A stretch of DNA of 64,000 nt from Caldicellulosiruptor morganii (GTDB lineage Bacteria > Bacillota > Thermoanaerobacteria > Caldicellulosiruptorales > Caldicellulosiruptoraceae). A model generated the notes under the pieces. That model made no database searches. It was not told the DNA's origin and was given only the letters and a program-made list of their open reading frames with translations. The translations under genes and the position numbers were made by a program. Below, in pieces: positions 44,529 through 54,675 of this stretch (the first letter of the stretch is position 1; each line of letters begins with the position of its first letter). The stretch is taken from NCBI RefSeq assembly GCF_026810225.1, contig NZ_CP113865.1:473001-537000 (forward strand), given 5' to 3'.

Positions 44529-45239
44529 CTAATTTTGATTTTTTGCATTGTTATCATCAATATAGTATAAACTTTCTGATGTTATTTTCCACTTGCCATT
44601 TTCTTTTATCAAAGTGTATTGATAACGTGTAATACCGCTTGCCTCAACAATTTCTATTTTCTTGGGTAGTTTTTTAATTAAAGCTTCAATTTCTTTCATC
44701 TTTTTGACCTGTTCTTCTGTGTCAGATGATTTATATACATTGATATTATTCAGTTTTTCTGAATCTTCAGAGGAAATTTTTGATTCATCCAAACAACGTA
44801 GCACGGATTTGTTTACAATGTAAGCATCAGCCACAACCTTTGCAGTATCACCTGTTATATTTATTTCTAAAAATTTTATTTGTTTCAATTTATGTTCAGT
44901 TGTTCTAATTTCTCCATATGGATATGCTTCATAATAAACAGCATCTCTAAAAGCATTTATCCTGTTTTCTAACCAACCATCTTTGCTGCTGAAATACTTA
45001 TAACATTCACTGGTTACTTCCTGAACCTTTTTATCTATAACTTCCTTAGGAATAACTATATCCGGTGACTTGGTATACTGGGGTGGGAAGACAATTTTTT
45101 CATAAATTTTTATAGCCCCAATAACAGTATTTTTTATTTCTTCTTCATTTGCAACATCCTGGTTGCTATTTACGTAAATACCTATACATACAATACTAAA
45201 CAAAATGAGAATTAAAGAAACTATACCCTTTTTTCTCAT
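44529..45239 (-). CDS. Exported or membrane-anchored hypothetical protein
   Basis: 236 residues. One hydrophobic segment (about 5-24) with a KK-containing start acts as a signal anchor; the rest is soluble and charged. The end, YTLIKENGKWKITSESLYYID, has the form of a nuclear-transport-factor-2-like (DUF4829/SnoaL-type) fold, common in small secreted proteins, but I cannot assign a function. It follows the amidase-like gene by 21 bases and is probably in its operon. Confidence 0.68.
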   Translation of the reverse strand: MRKKGIVSLILILFSIVCIGIYVNSNQDVANEEEIKNTVIGAIKIYEKIVFPPQYTKSPDIVIPKEVIDKKVQEVTSECYKYFSSKDGWLENRINAFRDAVYYEAYPYGEIRTTEHKLKQIKFLEINITGDTAKVVADAYIVNKSVLRCLDESKISSEDSEKLNNINVYKSSDTEEQVKKMKEIEALIKKLPKKIEIVEASGITRYQYTLIKENGKWKITSESLYYIDDNNAKNQN

Positions 45240-45260
45240 TTTTTATTCCTCCCATAATTT

Positions 45261-45857
45261 TTATTTTGGTCGGATTGCTGTTATAATAGTGGTTGCTCGC
45301 TTTGTGTTATAAGGTTTCAAATGCCATATTGCATGGTAACGATCAGTGGTATGCTGATTTTGAAGATTACCGATAATGTATGGTGTGTATGCATCACGAC
45401 CATAATCCACTACAATCGCAGCATGGTCATAAGTGCCATCATTATTCCAGTCGTAGAATAAAATATCACCTCTTTTTAGGCTGCTGTTTGTATCAGTTTG
45501 TTGGTTCGGATTCCATTTACCGATAATTGTTCCTCTTTGTGAGTTAGACAAATATTTGTACAAGTCATTAGCTACACTCCACGCTGTTCCCCAGTTCCAC
45601 CACCAGAGAACTTTTTCGCAGTACCAACCGTTTTGTTTGTCAAACGGAAGATTTCCTCCCTCATGCATTGCTTGAGATACAAAATTTGTACAATCTGAAG
45701 AAAAACTTGGATAGTTTGGGTTTCTATCTTCTGCCCACATATTTGCATATGAAACTGCACCCTCTGAATTGTAGGCTGCTGAAGCACTTATATGAGAGAA
45801 GCTGTTTAGAATGAGACTAATTATGATTAGCAATAATAAAGTAATATTTTTTTTCAC
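45261..45857 (-). CDS. Secreted Amidase_6-type cysteine hydrolase
   Basis: 198 residues with a signal peptide (cleaved near ISASAAYN). The mature part is the putative amidase domain (Amidase_6, NlpC/P60-like): YANMWAEDRN, the nucleophile Cys in SDCTNFVSQAMHEGG, the His in YDHAAIVVDYG, and WHLKPYN near the end. Such proteins are thought to cleave peptide or amide bonds in or near the cell wall. GTG 45857 has GGAGGGG at 8 bases, a better start than 45872. Co-transcribed with the following gene. Confidence 0.82.
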   Translation of the reverse strand: MKKNITLLLLIIISLILNSFSHISASAAYNSEGAVSYANMWAEDRNPNYPSFSSDCTNFVSQAMHEGGNLPFDKQNGWYCEKVLWWWNWGTAWSVANDLYKYLSNSQRGTIIGKWNPNQQTDTNSSLKRGDILFYDWNNDGTYDHAAIVVDYGRDAYTPYIIGNLQNQHTTDRYHAIWHLKPYNTKRATTIITAIRPK

Positions 45858-46015
45858 TGTACACCCCTCCACTCCTTTTATTCTGAGTAAAAATACTAAG
45901 AGCTACAACTAAAATTGTTAACCTTAGATATTTAATTATGAAATATTTAATTATGCTATATTAAAGTGATAGTGGAATAATATCACCTCTATGGTAAATA
46001 ATCTACTTTAAATTG

Positions 46016-46038
46016 AAAAAAAAAAAAAAAAAAAAAAG
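46016..46038 (+). repeat. Run of 23 adenines
   Basis: A homopolymer of 23 A lies in the 285-base gap between the amidase-like gene and glgP. Nearby, ATTCTAAA/TTTAGAAT (46105-46124) forms an AT-only hairpin that may end the glg transcript. No gene is seen in the gap. Confidence 0.85.
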
Positions 46039-46157
46039 CAATAGCCATTTTCCACAAAAATTTTTATTTAATTTTGTAAATTTTGTTTTTACAATTTTTA
46101 TATTATTCTAAAAATATTTAGAATACCCACGCAAAATCTGAAAAATTAAAACAAAGG

Positions 46158-48620
46158 TTAATCAGGAATTTCAACTCTTTTTATCTTCCAAATCTCATCA
46201 GCATACTTCTGAATTGTGTTATCACTTGAGAATATCCCTGAAGCGCCTATGTTGATTATCATCATCCTGCGCCAGACATCCTGCTGTCTGTACAGCCTGT
46301 CAATCTTCATCTGTGCCTCATGGTATGAATCAAAGTCTTTTAGGACAAAGTACTCATCATTGTAGGTTATCAGATGATGATATATGTCCATAAACTCATC
46401 CTTTGGCACATCGAAAAAGTTTCCTATAAGCTGGTCAATGATTTTGCGTATTCTCAAATCTTTCTGGTAAAGCTGGCTGCTGCTGTAGCCGCCGTTTTTA
46501 TAGTAGTCAAGAACCTCTTCTGCTAAAAGTCCAAATATAACTATATTGTCATCACCAACAGCCTCTTTTATTTCTACATTTGCTCCATCTAAGGTCCCCA
46601 GGGTAATTGCTCCGTTCATCATAAACTTCATGTTTCCTGTGCCGGATGCTTCTTTTGATGCGGTTGAGATCTGTTCGGAAACATCTGCTGCGGGTATAAT
46701 TTTTTCTGCCAGAGACACACAGTAGTTTTCCAGAAATACCACTTTTATTTTATCCTTTACATCCGGGTCTTTGTTGACTTTATCTGCAATGGAGTTTATG
46801 AGCTTTATAATCTTTTTTGCAAGGATATAACCGGGCGCTGCTTTTGCTGCAAAGATGAAGGTTCGTGGATAAATATCTAAGTTTGGATTTTCTTTTAGCA
46901 TATTGTAAAGATGCAGAATATGCAGCGCATTTAAAAGCTGGCGTTTATAGGCATGAAGTCTTTTTGCCTGAATATCAAAGATTGAGCGTGGGTCGACAAT
47001 TATGTTGTACTTATCTTTTATATACTTTGCAAGCTTCACCTTGTTGTTGAATTTGATGTTGCTGCATAGCTCCTGTGTGAGTTTATTATCTGCAAAGTCT
47101 TTGAACTTTAGCATAAGCATAAGCTCTTTTATCCACCTGTCTGTTTGTAATGTTTCGGTGATAAGCCTTGCCAGATCAGGGTTTGCTTCAACAAGCCATC
47201 TTCTGTGGGTGATTCCGTTCGTTTTACTGTTGAATTTTTCTGGATATATGGTATAGAAGCATTTTAGAACTTCATTTTTCAGAATTTCTGTGTGAAGCTT
47301 TGAAACACCGTTTACCGACTTGCTGCCAATAACAGCCAAGTGCGCCATGTTTATCTGACCATCCTGGATGATGGCAACATTGCAAACTTTCTGCCAGTCG
47401 CCATTTGTCCTTTCAAGCATTTCGCTGCAAAATCTTCTGTTAATCTCCTCAATGATAGTGTAAATCCTTGGAAGAAGGTTTCTTACCATGTCAATTGGCC
47501 ACTTTTCAAGTGCTTCCACCATTATAGTATGGTTTGTATACGCAACGGTGTTTGTTGTAATCTCCCATGCCTCTTCCCACCCCAAGCCTTCTTCATCAAT
47601 CAGGATTCGCATAAGCTCCGGGATAACAAGGGCTGGGTGTGTGTCGTTTATTTGTATCATTACATAGTTGGGAAGCTCATGTATGGGCTTTCCTCTTTTT
47701 TTGAATGACCTGATAATACTCTGAACACCGGCTGATACAAAAAAGTATTCCTGTTTTAACCGAAGAATTCTATTTTGTTCATTTGTATCATCAGGGTATA
47801 AAACCTGGGTTATGGATTGTACCATGTACCTGTACTCAACAGCCTTTATATAATCACCTCTTGAAAAAGATGCAAAGTCAAAAACATTTTCAAACGGCTC
47901 AGCACTCCAGAGCCTTAAAGTGTTGACTGTATTGCAACCATATCCAATTATGGGAATATCATAGGGTATTGCCCAAACAGGCTCATAGTTTTCGTGGAAG
48001 GCTTTCAGCTTCCCATCTACAATGTCAAAACGTACTGTTCCACCAAATTTTACAATGCAGGCTCTGTCGCTTCTTTTTACCTCCCATACATACTCTTCAG
48101 AAAGCCAGTTGTCAGGCACTTCAACCTGATAGCCATTTTGAATCTTCTGCTCAAAAAGACCATAGCGGTATCTGATGCCATTTCCATGGCCGGGAAGACC
48201 CATTGAAGCCATTGAGTCTAAGAAACATGCAGCAAGCCTGCCAAGACCTCCATTGCCAAGCCCCGGTTCTCTTTCTGCATCTTCTATCTCTTCAAGTGAA
48301 AGTCCAAGTTCGTTCAATGCTTCTTTGCAAACATCGCGAATCCCCAGATTTATCAAATTGTTTTCAAGTAGCTTTCCAAGCAAGAATTCAATGGAAAAGT
48401 AATAAACCTGTTTGACGTCATTTTGCTTGTAGTATTTGTTTGTTTTCAACCATCTTTCAAATGAATACTCTTTAACAACCTCACCCAGTGCAAGATACTG
48501 CTGGTATGTTGTTGCCTCTTTTGGATCTATGGCAAAAAGTGAGATTATCTTTCGCTGAAAATCATTCTTTATCCTTTCTTTGAGTTCATTTTTGCTGAGT
48601 CCTGCAATTCCACCAATCAT
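46158..48620 (-). CDS. glgP: Glycogen/starch phosphorylase
   Basis: Phosphorolyses alpha-1,4-glucan to glucose-1-phosphate. Family GT35, 820 residues, normal length. The N-terminal YYFSIEFLLGKLLENN and GLGNGGLGRLAACF, the central QINDTHPALVIPEL, and the PLP-lysine motif EASGTGNMKF are present. AGGAGG lies 9 bases before the ATG. It is the last gene of the glg operon, 30 bases after glgA, so synthesis and breakdown of glycogen are encoded on one transcript. Confidence 0.97.
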   Translation of the reverse strand: MIGGIAGLSKNELKERIKNDFQRKIISLFAIDPKEATTYQQYLALGEVVKEYSFERWLKTNKYYKQNDVKQVYYFSIEFLLGKLLENNLINLGIRDVCKEALNELGLSLEEIEDAEREPGLGNGGLGRLAACFLDSMASMGLPGHGNGIRYRYGLFEQKIQNGYQVEVPDNWLSEEYVWEVKRSDRACIVKFGGTVRFDIVDGKLKAFHENYEPVWAIPYDIPIIGYGCNTVNTLRLWSAEPFENVFDFASFSRGDYIKAVEYRYMVQSITQVLYPDDTNEQNRILRLKQEYFFVSAGVQSIIRSFKKRGKPIHELPNYVMIQINDTHPALVIPELMRILIDEEGLGWEEAWEITTNTVAYTNHTIMVEALEKWPIDMVRNLLPRIYTIIEEINRRFCSEMLERTNGDWQKVCNVAIIQDGQINMAHLAVIGSKSVNGVSKLHTEILKNEVLKCFYTIYPEKFNSKTNGITHRRWLVEANPDLARLITETLQTDRWIKELMLMLKFKDFADNKLTQELCSNIKFNNKVKLAKYIKDKYNIIVDPRSIFDIQAKRLHAYKRQLLNALHILHLYNMLKENPNLDIYPRTFIFAAKAAPGYILAKKIIKLINSIADKVNKDPDVKDKIKVVFLENYCVSLAEKIIPAADVSEQISTASKEASGTGNMKFMMNGAITLGTLDGANVEIKEAVGDDNIVIFGLLAEEVLDYYKNGGYSSSQLYQKDLRIRKIIDQLIGNFFDVPKDEFMDIYHHLITYNDEYFVLKDFDSYHEAQMKIDRLYRQQDVWRRMMIINIGASGIFSSDNTIQKYADEIWKIKRVEIPD

Positions 48621-48649
48621 AAAAATTTTTCCTCCTGTTTTGTTGTGAT

Positions 48650-50083
48650 TTATTTTAAAAGCTGTTCATACACTCTTTTGTATTCAGCTGCTGAAGTATT
48701 CCATGAGTTATCTTGCGTCATTGCCTGGTGAACAATTGCCCTCCACTGCGCTTTGTCCGAGTAAATGGAAAGTGCATACTTTATAATAGCAAAAAGCTCT
48801 GCCGGGTCATAGTTTGCAAATGAAAAACCCCAGCCTTCACCTGTGAACTGGTTGTATGGTTTTACGGTGTCTTTTAGCCCTCCTGTTTCGCGCACAATGG
48901 GGATGCTGCCATAGCGCATAGCAATTAGCTGGGAGATACCACAGGGTTCTATCAAAGATGGCATAAGATACATATCAGAGCCTGCATAAATCTTTCGAGC
49001 AAGCTCTTCGCTGTAGCATATGTTTGCTGAAACCTTTGAAGGGTATGCTGAAGCAAAATATTTCAGCATCTGTTCATAGTGGTAGTCCCCGGCTCCCAGA
49101 ACAACAAGCTGAATGGGTAGCGTCAGGATTTTGTTTATTATTCTCTCTATCAGCTCTATTCCCTTTTCCTTTGTAAGTCTTGTAACCATGCCGATTAAAG
49201 AAACATCATCGCAGACAGGTAAGTTCAGCATTTGCTGCAGCTTGAATTTGTTTTCCTTTTTTCTGCTCTCAAATGTATTGGCATCGTAGTTTACAAATAT
49301 AAATTTATCTGTTGCTGGATTGTAAACCTCATAGTCAATCCCATTGACAATGCCTGTTAATTTGTCTCCTATTCCGGATAAAAGACCGTGCAAACCTTCA
49401 CCGTGGGAATGTGTTCTAATCTCACTGGCATATGTTCTGCTCACTGTTACAACCCTGTCTGCAAAAATGATACCGCCTTTTAAAAATGAGATTGCATCAT
49501 AGAACTTGAGTTTATTTTCGTCAAAGTATTCGTCTGGCAAAGAGAGCAGATCATACATGACCTCTTTCGGGAATACACCCTGGTATTTAAGATTGTGTAT
49601 GGTAAGTATAGTTTTTATTTTCTGATGCTTTTGGGAATGTCCATAATGAGCTTTTAGCAGCACTGGAATTATACTTGTGTGCCAGTCATTTACATGGATT
49701 ATATCCACATCAAAGTCAAGATGGTAGATAGCTTCACAGATTGCTCTTGAGAAGAAAGAAAATCTTTCTCCGTCATCGTAATAGCCGTAATACCCGGGTC
49801 TTTTGAAATAGTACTCATTGTCCACAAAGTAAAAATGAACACCATCAAAATTAAGATATTCAATACCGCAGTACTGGTTTCGCCATCCCACCGGGACTGT
49901 GAAGTGACAGAGATGTTTCATCTTTGTTGTATAATCAGCCGGGATATCACCGTACTTTGGCATTATCACCCTTATGTCAATTCCAAGCTTTCTCAAAGCT
50001 TTTGGAAGAGCATATGCCACATCTGCAAGTCCACCTGTTTTTGCAAACGGGAAAGCCTCTGATACGGCAAAGAGTATATTCAT
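48650..50083 (-). CDS. glgA: Glycogen synthase (ADP-glucose)
   Basis: GT5 glycosyltransferase that extends alpha-1,4-glucan from ADP-glucose. The N-terminal motif KTGGLADV is diagnostic, with WHTS in HVNDWHTSIIP, the GIDYEVYNPATD block, and SLIEPCGISQLIAMRYG with the ETGGL loop. ATG 50083 (MNILFAVSEAFPF) is the true start, with GAGGTG before it; a longer frame starts at 50116 inside glgD. Start and glgD stop overlap as ATGA, so translation is coupled. 477 residues, as expected. Confidence 0.96.
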   Translation of the reverse strand: MNILFAVSEAFPFAKTGGLADVAYALPKALRKLGIDIRVIMPKYGDIPADYTTKMKHLCHFTVPVGWRNQYCGIEYLNFDGVHFYFVDNEYYFKRPGYYGYYDDGERFSFFSRAICEAIYHLDFDVDIIHVNDWHTSIIPVLLKAHYGHSQKHQKIKTILTIHNLKYQGVFPKEVMYDLLSLPDEYFDENKLKFYDAISFLKGGIIFADRVVTVSRTYASEIRTHSHGEGLHGLLSGIGDKLTGIVNGIDYEVYNPATDKFIFVNYDANTFESRKKENKFKLQQMLNLPVCDDVSLIGMVTRLTKEKGIELIERIINKILTLPIQLVVLGAGDYHYEQMLKYFASAYPSKVSANICYSEELARKIYAGSDMYLMPSLIEPCGISQLIAMRYGSIPIVRETGGLKDTVKPYNQFTGEGWGFSFANYDPAELFAIIKYALSIYSDKAQWRAIVHQAMTQDNSWNTSAAEYKRVYEQLLK

Positions 50084-51222
50084 AACCTTTTCACCTCTTT
50101 TAAAAGATTCAGACATACTTCACTCTGTTTTTCCATCACAAGAGGGTTTTTATTATGTCCTATCAGGGTTGCGTTTGAATCAATCACAACGTTTTTGTCA
50201 AGAATTACGTTTTTCAAAACAGCCCCATTTTTGATAACACACTTTGAAAATATTATGCTGTTTTCAACAACCGCATCCTTCTCAATTACAACCCCGCGTG
50301 AGATTATACTATTTTTCACCTTTCCTTCAATTAAGCAACCATTTGAAATGAAAGAATTTTCAACCTCGCATGTAGAAAAATATCGGGTTGGTGGTGAGTC
50401 GTTGGATTTTGTGTAAACTGGTCTTTCTTTTGAAAATAGTTCCTGCTGGATATCTACATTTAGCATGTCCATGGATACCTTGAAATATGATGATATTGAG
50501 TTGATACAGCCCACATACCCTTTGAACTCATAGGCATTTACATTCATATTCTGGACATTTTTGTAGACAAAGTCTCTGAAAGAGCCGCAGTTGCCATTTT
50601 CAAGGCAGCCGAGTATACATTCAATCAAGAATTCCTTGCTGAGCAGGAACATATCCAAAGAAACATTGACAAATGCACGCCTTCCGATATTCTTTCCAAC
50701 CCCAATAACTTTAGAATCTTCATCCAGAATCAGGGTTGGCGCATCTAAGAAAAGATCATCTTCATTGTTCACCTTTTTGTAAACAACTGTAATATCGGCA
50801 TTTGATTCTTCATGGCAGCGTGCAACCTCTTCAAAGTCAATATTGCAGATCATGTGCGATTGAGTGAATATTACCATTTCTTTTTTGCTGCGAAGTAAAA
50901 ATTCCATATTACTCTTCAAAAGCTTTATGTCACTTATTGAAGGTGGCTCATAGGAGTAGTTAAATATATACAGTCCATCAACCTTGCGGTTTAGATCCCA
51001 TGGCTTGCCTGTTCCCACATGGTCAATAAGTGATCGTGACTTTGCTGGTGCAAGAATGCCAACATTTGTAACACCTGCGTTGACAAGGTTTGAAAGAGTA
51101 AAGTCAATCACTCTGTATCTTCCGAAAATAGGAATTGAAGCCAGTGGTCTTGTTGCAGTTAAACTTTTTAACTTGCTATCATTTTCTGTAAGGCTGACAA
51201 TGCCAAGGTAATTTGTAAGCAT
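50080..51222 (-). CDS. glgD: ADP-glucose pyrophosphorylase-like subunit GlgD
   Basis: GlgD subunit of the two-subunit ADP-glucose pyrophosphorylase of Firmicutes. It has the nucleotidyltransferase and left-handed beta-helix domains of GlgC (FGRYRVIDFTLSNLVNAG, then hexapeptide repeats such as ENSFISNGCLIEG). However, the GGxGxRL loop that binds ATP at the GlgC N-terminus is missing; GlgD reads LTENDSKLKSL there. It is therefore regulatory or only weakly active and needs GlgC. ATG 51222 has GGGGGAG at 6 bases. 380 residues. Confidence 0.93.
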   Translation of the reverse strand: MLTNYLGIVSLTENDSKLKSLTATRPLASIPIFGRYRVIDFTLSNLVNAGVTNVGILAPAKSRSLIDHVGTGKPWDLNRKVDGLYIFNYSYEPPSISDIKLLKSNMEFLLRSKKEMVIFTQSHMICNIDFEEVARCHEESNADITVVYKKVNNEDDLFLDAPTLILDEDSKVIGVGKNIGRRAFVNVSLDMFLLSKEFLIECILGCLENGNCGSFRDFVYKNVQNMNVNAYEFKGYVGCINSISSYFKVSMDMLNVDIQQELFSKERPVYTKSNDSPPTRYFSTCEVENSFISNGCLIEGKVKNSIISRGVVIEKDAVVENSIIFSKCVIKNGAVLKNVILDKNVVIDSNATLIGHNKNPLVMEKQSEVCLNLLKEVKRL

Positions 51223-51242
51223 ATTAATCTCCCCCAATGATT

Positions 51243-52418
51243 TTATTCCAGGATCATATTTGAACTTTGCTTTTTATTTTCAGGAACAACAGCAATTTTC
51301 CCCGGTTTTCCTCTCACAATGCAACCTTTTAAAACCTTTGCTCCGGAGCATATGATTGCATTTTCAACAACTGCGTCATCTTCAATAAAGCTGTTGCTGA
51401 GAATTACCGAGTTGATAACTTTTGCGTTTTTACCAACATATACATTGTAGGACAGAACCGAGTTATACACCTCACCCCAGATGCTGCAACCCTCAACTAT
51501 CATTGATTTTTTCACATTTGCACCCGGTGCTATGTACTGGGGAGGATACGCGATTGATGAAGTGTATATCTTGTACTCATCATTGTAAAGGTCCAGGTAG
51601 CAGCCGGGAGCATCTACGGGGCAGCTTTCATTCAAAAGGTCCATGTTTGCCTCCCAGTATGACTCAACTGTTCCGACATCCTTCCAGTAGCCTCTGAAAG
51701 GATACGCAAACATCCTTTCGCCAGCTTTTAACATCTTTGGGATAATATTTTTGCCAAAGTCATGTGCAGAGCTTTCATCTTTTGCATCTTCTTTTAGATA
51801 TTTTTTAAGTTTTTCCCAGTTGAAAATATAAATTCCCATAGATGCAAGGTTATTTTTTGGATGTTTTGGCTTTTCTTCAAATTCATAAATTCTATTATCT
51901 TCATTTGTGTTCATGATACCAAACCTTGAGGCTTCTTGTATGGGCACCTCGATACATGCAATTGTCACATCAGCCTTTTTCTCTTTGTGAAATTTGAACA
52001 TATCCTGATAGTTCATGGTATAGATGTGGTCGCCTGAGAGCACCAGAAGATACTCCGGTGAAAAAAGCTCAACAAAATTCATGTTCTGGTAGATTGCATC
52101 TGCAGTTCCTTTGTACCAGTTTCCTCCACTGTCGTTTGTATGAGGAGGCAGGATGTAAACACCACCTTTGCTTCTGTCAAGGTCCCATGCCGTCCCGATT
52201 CCGATGTGACAGTGCAGAGTAAATGGCTGATACTGTGTCAGAACACCAACAACGTCAATGGATGAGTTTGTACAGTTGCTGAGTGTAAAATCTATTATTC
52301 TGTACTTTCCTCCAAACTCCACAGCCGGCTTTGCATTGGTCTTTGTAAGTTCTTTTAATCTGCTTCCCTGACCACCTGCCAGGACCATTGCTATTATTTC
52401 ACGCTTTAAGCCGTTCAT
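51243..52418 (-). CDS. glgC: Glucose-1-phosphate adenylyltransferase (catalytic subunit)
   Basis: Makes ADP-glucose from ATP and glucose-1-phosphate, the committed step of glycogen synthesis. The catalytic N-terminal motif [48 protein letters not shown] and GYWKDVGT are intact. A C-terminal beta-helix follows. 391 residues. The GlgD gene starts 20 bases after its stop, and the two probably form a heterotetramer as in other Firmicutes. Confidence 0.97.
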   Translation of the reverse strand: MNGLKREIIAMVLAGGQGSRLKELTKTNAKPAVEFGGKYRIIDFTLSNCTNSSIDVVGVLTQYQPFTLHCHIGIGTAWDLDRSKGGVYILPPHTNDSGGNWYKGTADAIYQNMNFVELFSPEYLLVLSGDHIYTMNYQDMFKFHKEKKADVTIACIEVPIQEASRFGIMNTNEDNRIYEFEEKPKHPKNNLASMGIYIFNWEKLKKYLKEDAKDESSAHDFGKNIIPKMLKAGERMFAYPFRGYWKDVGTVESYWEANMDLLNESCPVDAPGCYLDLYNDEYKIYTSSIAYPPQYIAPGANVKKSMIVEGCSIWGEVYNSVLSYNVYVGKNAKVINSVILSNSFIEDDAVVENAIICSGAKVLKGCIVRGKPGKIAVVPENKKQSSNMILE

Positions 52419-52450
52419 ACTGGAAAATCACCTCTTTACTAATTGACAGT

Positions 52451-54388
52451 TTAAAAATCAGAATTTTTTTGGTTTGTTTCTTGAAAAATCTCAATCGGTT
52501 TGAATATAAGGCACGAAAGAGCAGGGAGTCTAAATTCAATGCACTGCTCATAGCCGTGCCATGTCTCATCCTGAGTTTTCAATTTTTCCGGGTTTAATAT
52601 ATTATTACCCCCAAATTCAGCTTTATCACTGTTAAAAACTTCTAAATACAAACCTTTTCTGGGCACACCAATTTTATAACTTTCATATGAAGCAAGTCCA
52701 AAGTTACAAATTACAACAAGAAAATCATCGGGGTCTTTTGAGAATCTCACATATGAAATGACACTCTGCTGCCAGTTATGAACATCTATCCATCTAAAAC
52801 CCTCCATTTTATGGTCAAGCTCCCAAAGGGCTTTGTTTTCCAAATAGAATCTGTTTAAGCTTTTAACATAGTGTTGAAGCATTCTGTGCATGGGATAGTC
52901 CAGCAAAAGCCAGTCCAAAGATGCGTAAAATCTCCATTCTATGAACTGACCGAACTCACCACCCATGAAAAGAAGTTTTTTGCCCGGGTGTGTGTACATA
53001 TACCCGTAAAGAAGCCTTAAATTTGCAAACTTCTGATTGTAGTCCCCCGGCATTTTGTCAAGAAGTGATTTTTTTCCGTGCACAACCTCATCGTGCGAAA
53101 ATGGCAGGATGAAATTCTCTGAAAATGCATACATAATAGAAAATGTCAGAAGGTTGTGATGATGTTTTCTTTCATCCGGATGGAATTTCATGTATTTTAG
53201 AGTGTCATTCATCCACCCCATATTCCACTTATAGTTGAATCCCAGACCACCATCATGGGTTGGATATGTAACAAGCGGAAAGGCAGTAGATTCTTCAGCA
53301 ATCATCAGAACATTTGGATATTTTGAAAATATTGCTTTGTTCAGTTTTTTGATAAACTCTATTCCTTCCAAATTCTCATGTCCACCATACCTGTTTTTTT
53401 GATTGTTGTTCATGTAAATTATGTGCGAGACTGCATCAACCCTTATTCCGTCAATGTGATACACATCAAACCAGAACATTGCACTTGAGATTAAAAAACT
53501 TTGTACCTGAGGTTTTGAGTAGTCAAATGTGGCTGTGCCCCATGTATAGTTTTCTCTCAAAAGCTCATCTTCATATTCGTACAGAAATGTCCCGTCAAAC
53601 CTGTAAAGCCCGTGTTCGTCCTTGCAAAAGTGGGCAGGCACCCAGTCCACAATCACACCAATTCCATTTTGATGCATAAAATCCACAAAGTACATAACAT
53701 CCTCGGGTGTTCCATATCGCGATGTCACAGAAAAGTATCCAGTTGGCTGGTATCCCCATGACATGTCAAGAGGATGTTCCAGAACCGGCAAAAGCTCAAT
53801 GTGTGTATAGTTCATTTCTTTGAGATAATCAACAAGCATATGGGCAAGTTCGCGGTAGTTATAAAATTCTCCTGCCTGTTCTATAGTGCCATCCTTTTTC
53901 ATCTTCCATGATGCAAGATGCACCTCATATATGTTGATAGGTTTGTCATAAGGAGGTGTGGTTTTCCTTTTTTCCATCCACTCTTTGTCGTGCCATTCGT
54001 AGTCCGGAATGTTTTTGACAATCGATGCTGTGTTGGGTCGAAGTTCGGAGTATATTGCATAGGGGTCTGCTTTTAAAACTCTCTTTCCATCAGCACCTAT
54101 TATTTCATATTTGTAAAGCTCACCTTCCATAAGCCCTTCAACAAACAGCCACCAGAACCCGCTGCCATATACCCTCATCATTTTGTGATTTTCGCCACGC
54201 CAGTTATTGAAATCACCCACAACAGATACACTTTTAGCATTCGGTGCCCAGACACAAAAAATGGTTCCAAGCTTTCCTCTGTAATTTACAACCCTGCTTC
54301 CCAAGAATTTGTAACTTTCAAAATGCTCGCCTGCTTCAAATTTTTTGATATCAGATAAGTATATTGTAGAATTAACTCTTTTAATCAT
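52451..54388 (-). CDS. glgB: 1,4-alpha-glucan branching enzyme
   Basis: Transfers chain segments to create alpha-1,6 branches in glycogen. Residues about 25-130 form the CBM48 domain (FCVWAPNAKSVSVVGDFNNW), followed by the GH13 barrel with the usual four regions: DWVPAHF, GIRVDAVSHI (nucleophile Asp), IAEESTAFP (acid/base Glu) and LPFSHDEVVHG. The C-terminal beta domain ends the protein. 645 residues. GGAGGT precedes the ATG. First gene of the glgBCDAP operon. Confidence 0.97.
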   Translation of the reverse strand: MIKRVNSTIYLSDIKKFEAGEHFESYKFLGSRVVNYRGKLGTIFCVWAPNAKSVSVVGDFNNWRGENHKMMRVYGSGFWWLFVEGLMEGELYKYEIIGADGKRVLKADPYAIYSELRPNTASIVKNIPDYEWHDKEWMEKRKTTPPYDKPINIYEVHLASWKMKKDGTIEQAGEFYNYRELAHMLVDYLKEMNYTHIELLPVLEHPLDMSWGYQPTGYFSVTSRYGTPEDVMYFVDFMHQNGIGVIVDWVPAHFCKDEHGLYRFDGTFLYEYEDELLRENYTWGTATFDYSKPQVQSFLISSAMFWFDVYHIDGIRVDAVSHIIYMNNNQKNRYGGHENLEGIEFIKKLNKAIFSKYPNVLMIAEESTAFPLVTYPTHDGGLGFNYKWNMGWMNDTLKYMKFHPDERKHHHNLLTFSIMYAFSENFILPFSHDEVVHGKKSLLDKMPGDYNQKFANLRLLYGYMYTHPGKKLLFMGGEFGQFIEWRFYASLDWLLLDYPMHRMLQHYVKSLNRFYLENKALWELDHKMEGFRWIDVHNWQQSVISYVRFSKDPDDFLVVICNFGLASYESYKIGVPRKGLYLEVFNSDKAEFGGNNILNPEKLKTQDETWHGYEQCIEFRLPALSCLIFKPIEIFQETNQKNSDF

Positions 54389-54675
54389 TTATACAATACC
54401 TCCGGGAGTTGAGATTTGATATGTGAGAATTAAATTTGCACAAAACCAAAAAAAATTTAAACACAAATTCAAATAGTAAAACTGCAAAAAATATATTGTT
54501 ATTGATTATAAAAAAAGTACAAAACACAATTTGATTATAACATTAATGTAAAATTAAAGCAATAAGAAATTTCTTTCCTGTATAATTATTTACCCGTTAT
54601 TGTAAAAAGGATAAACATGATATAATTATTTTTAAGTGAAACTTAAAACTAATTATAATTGAGAGGGAAACTTGT

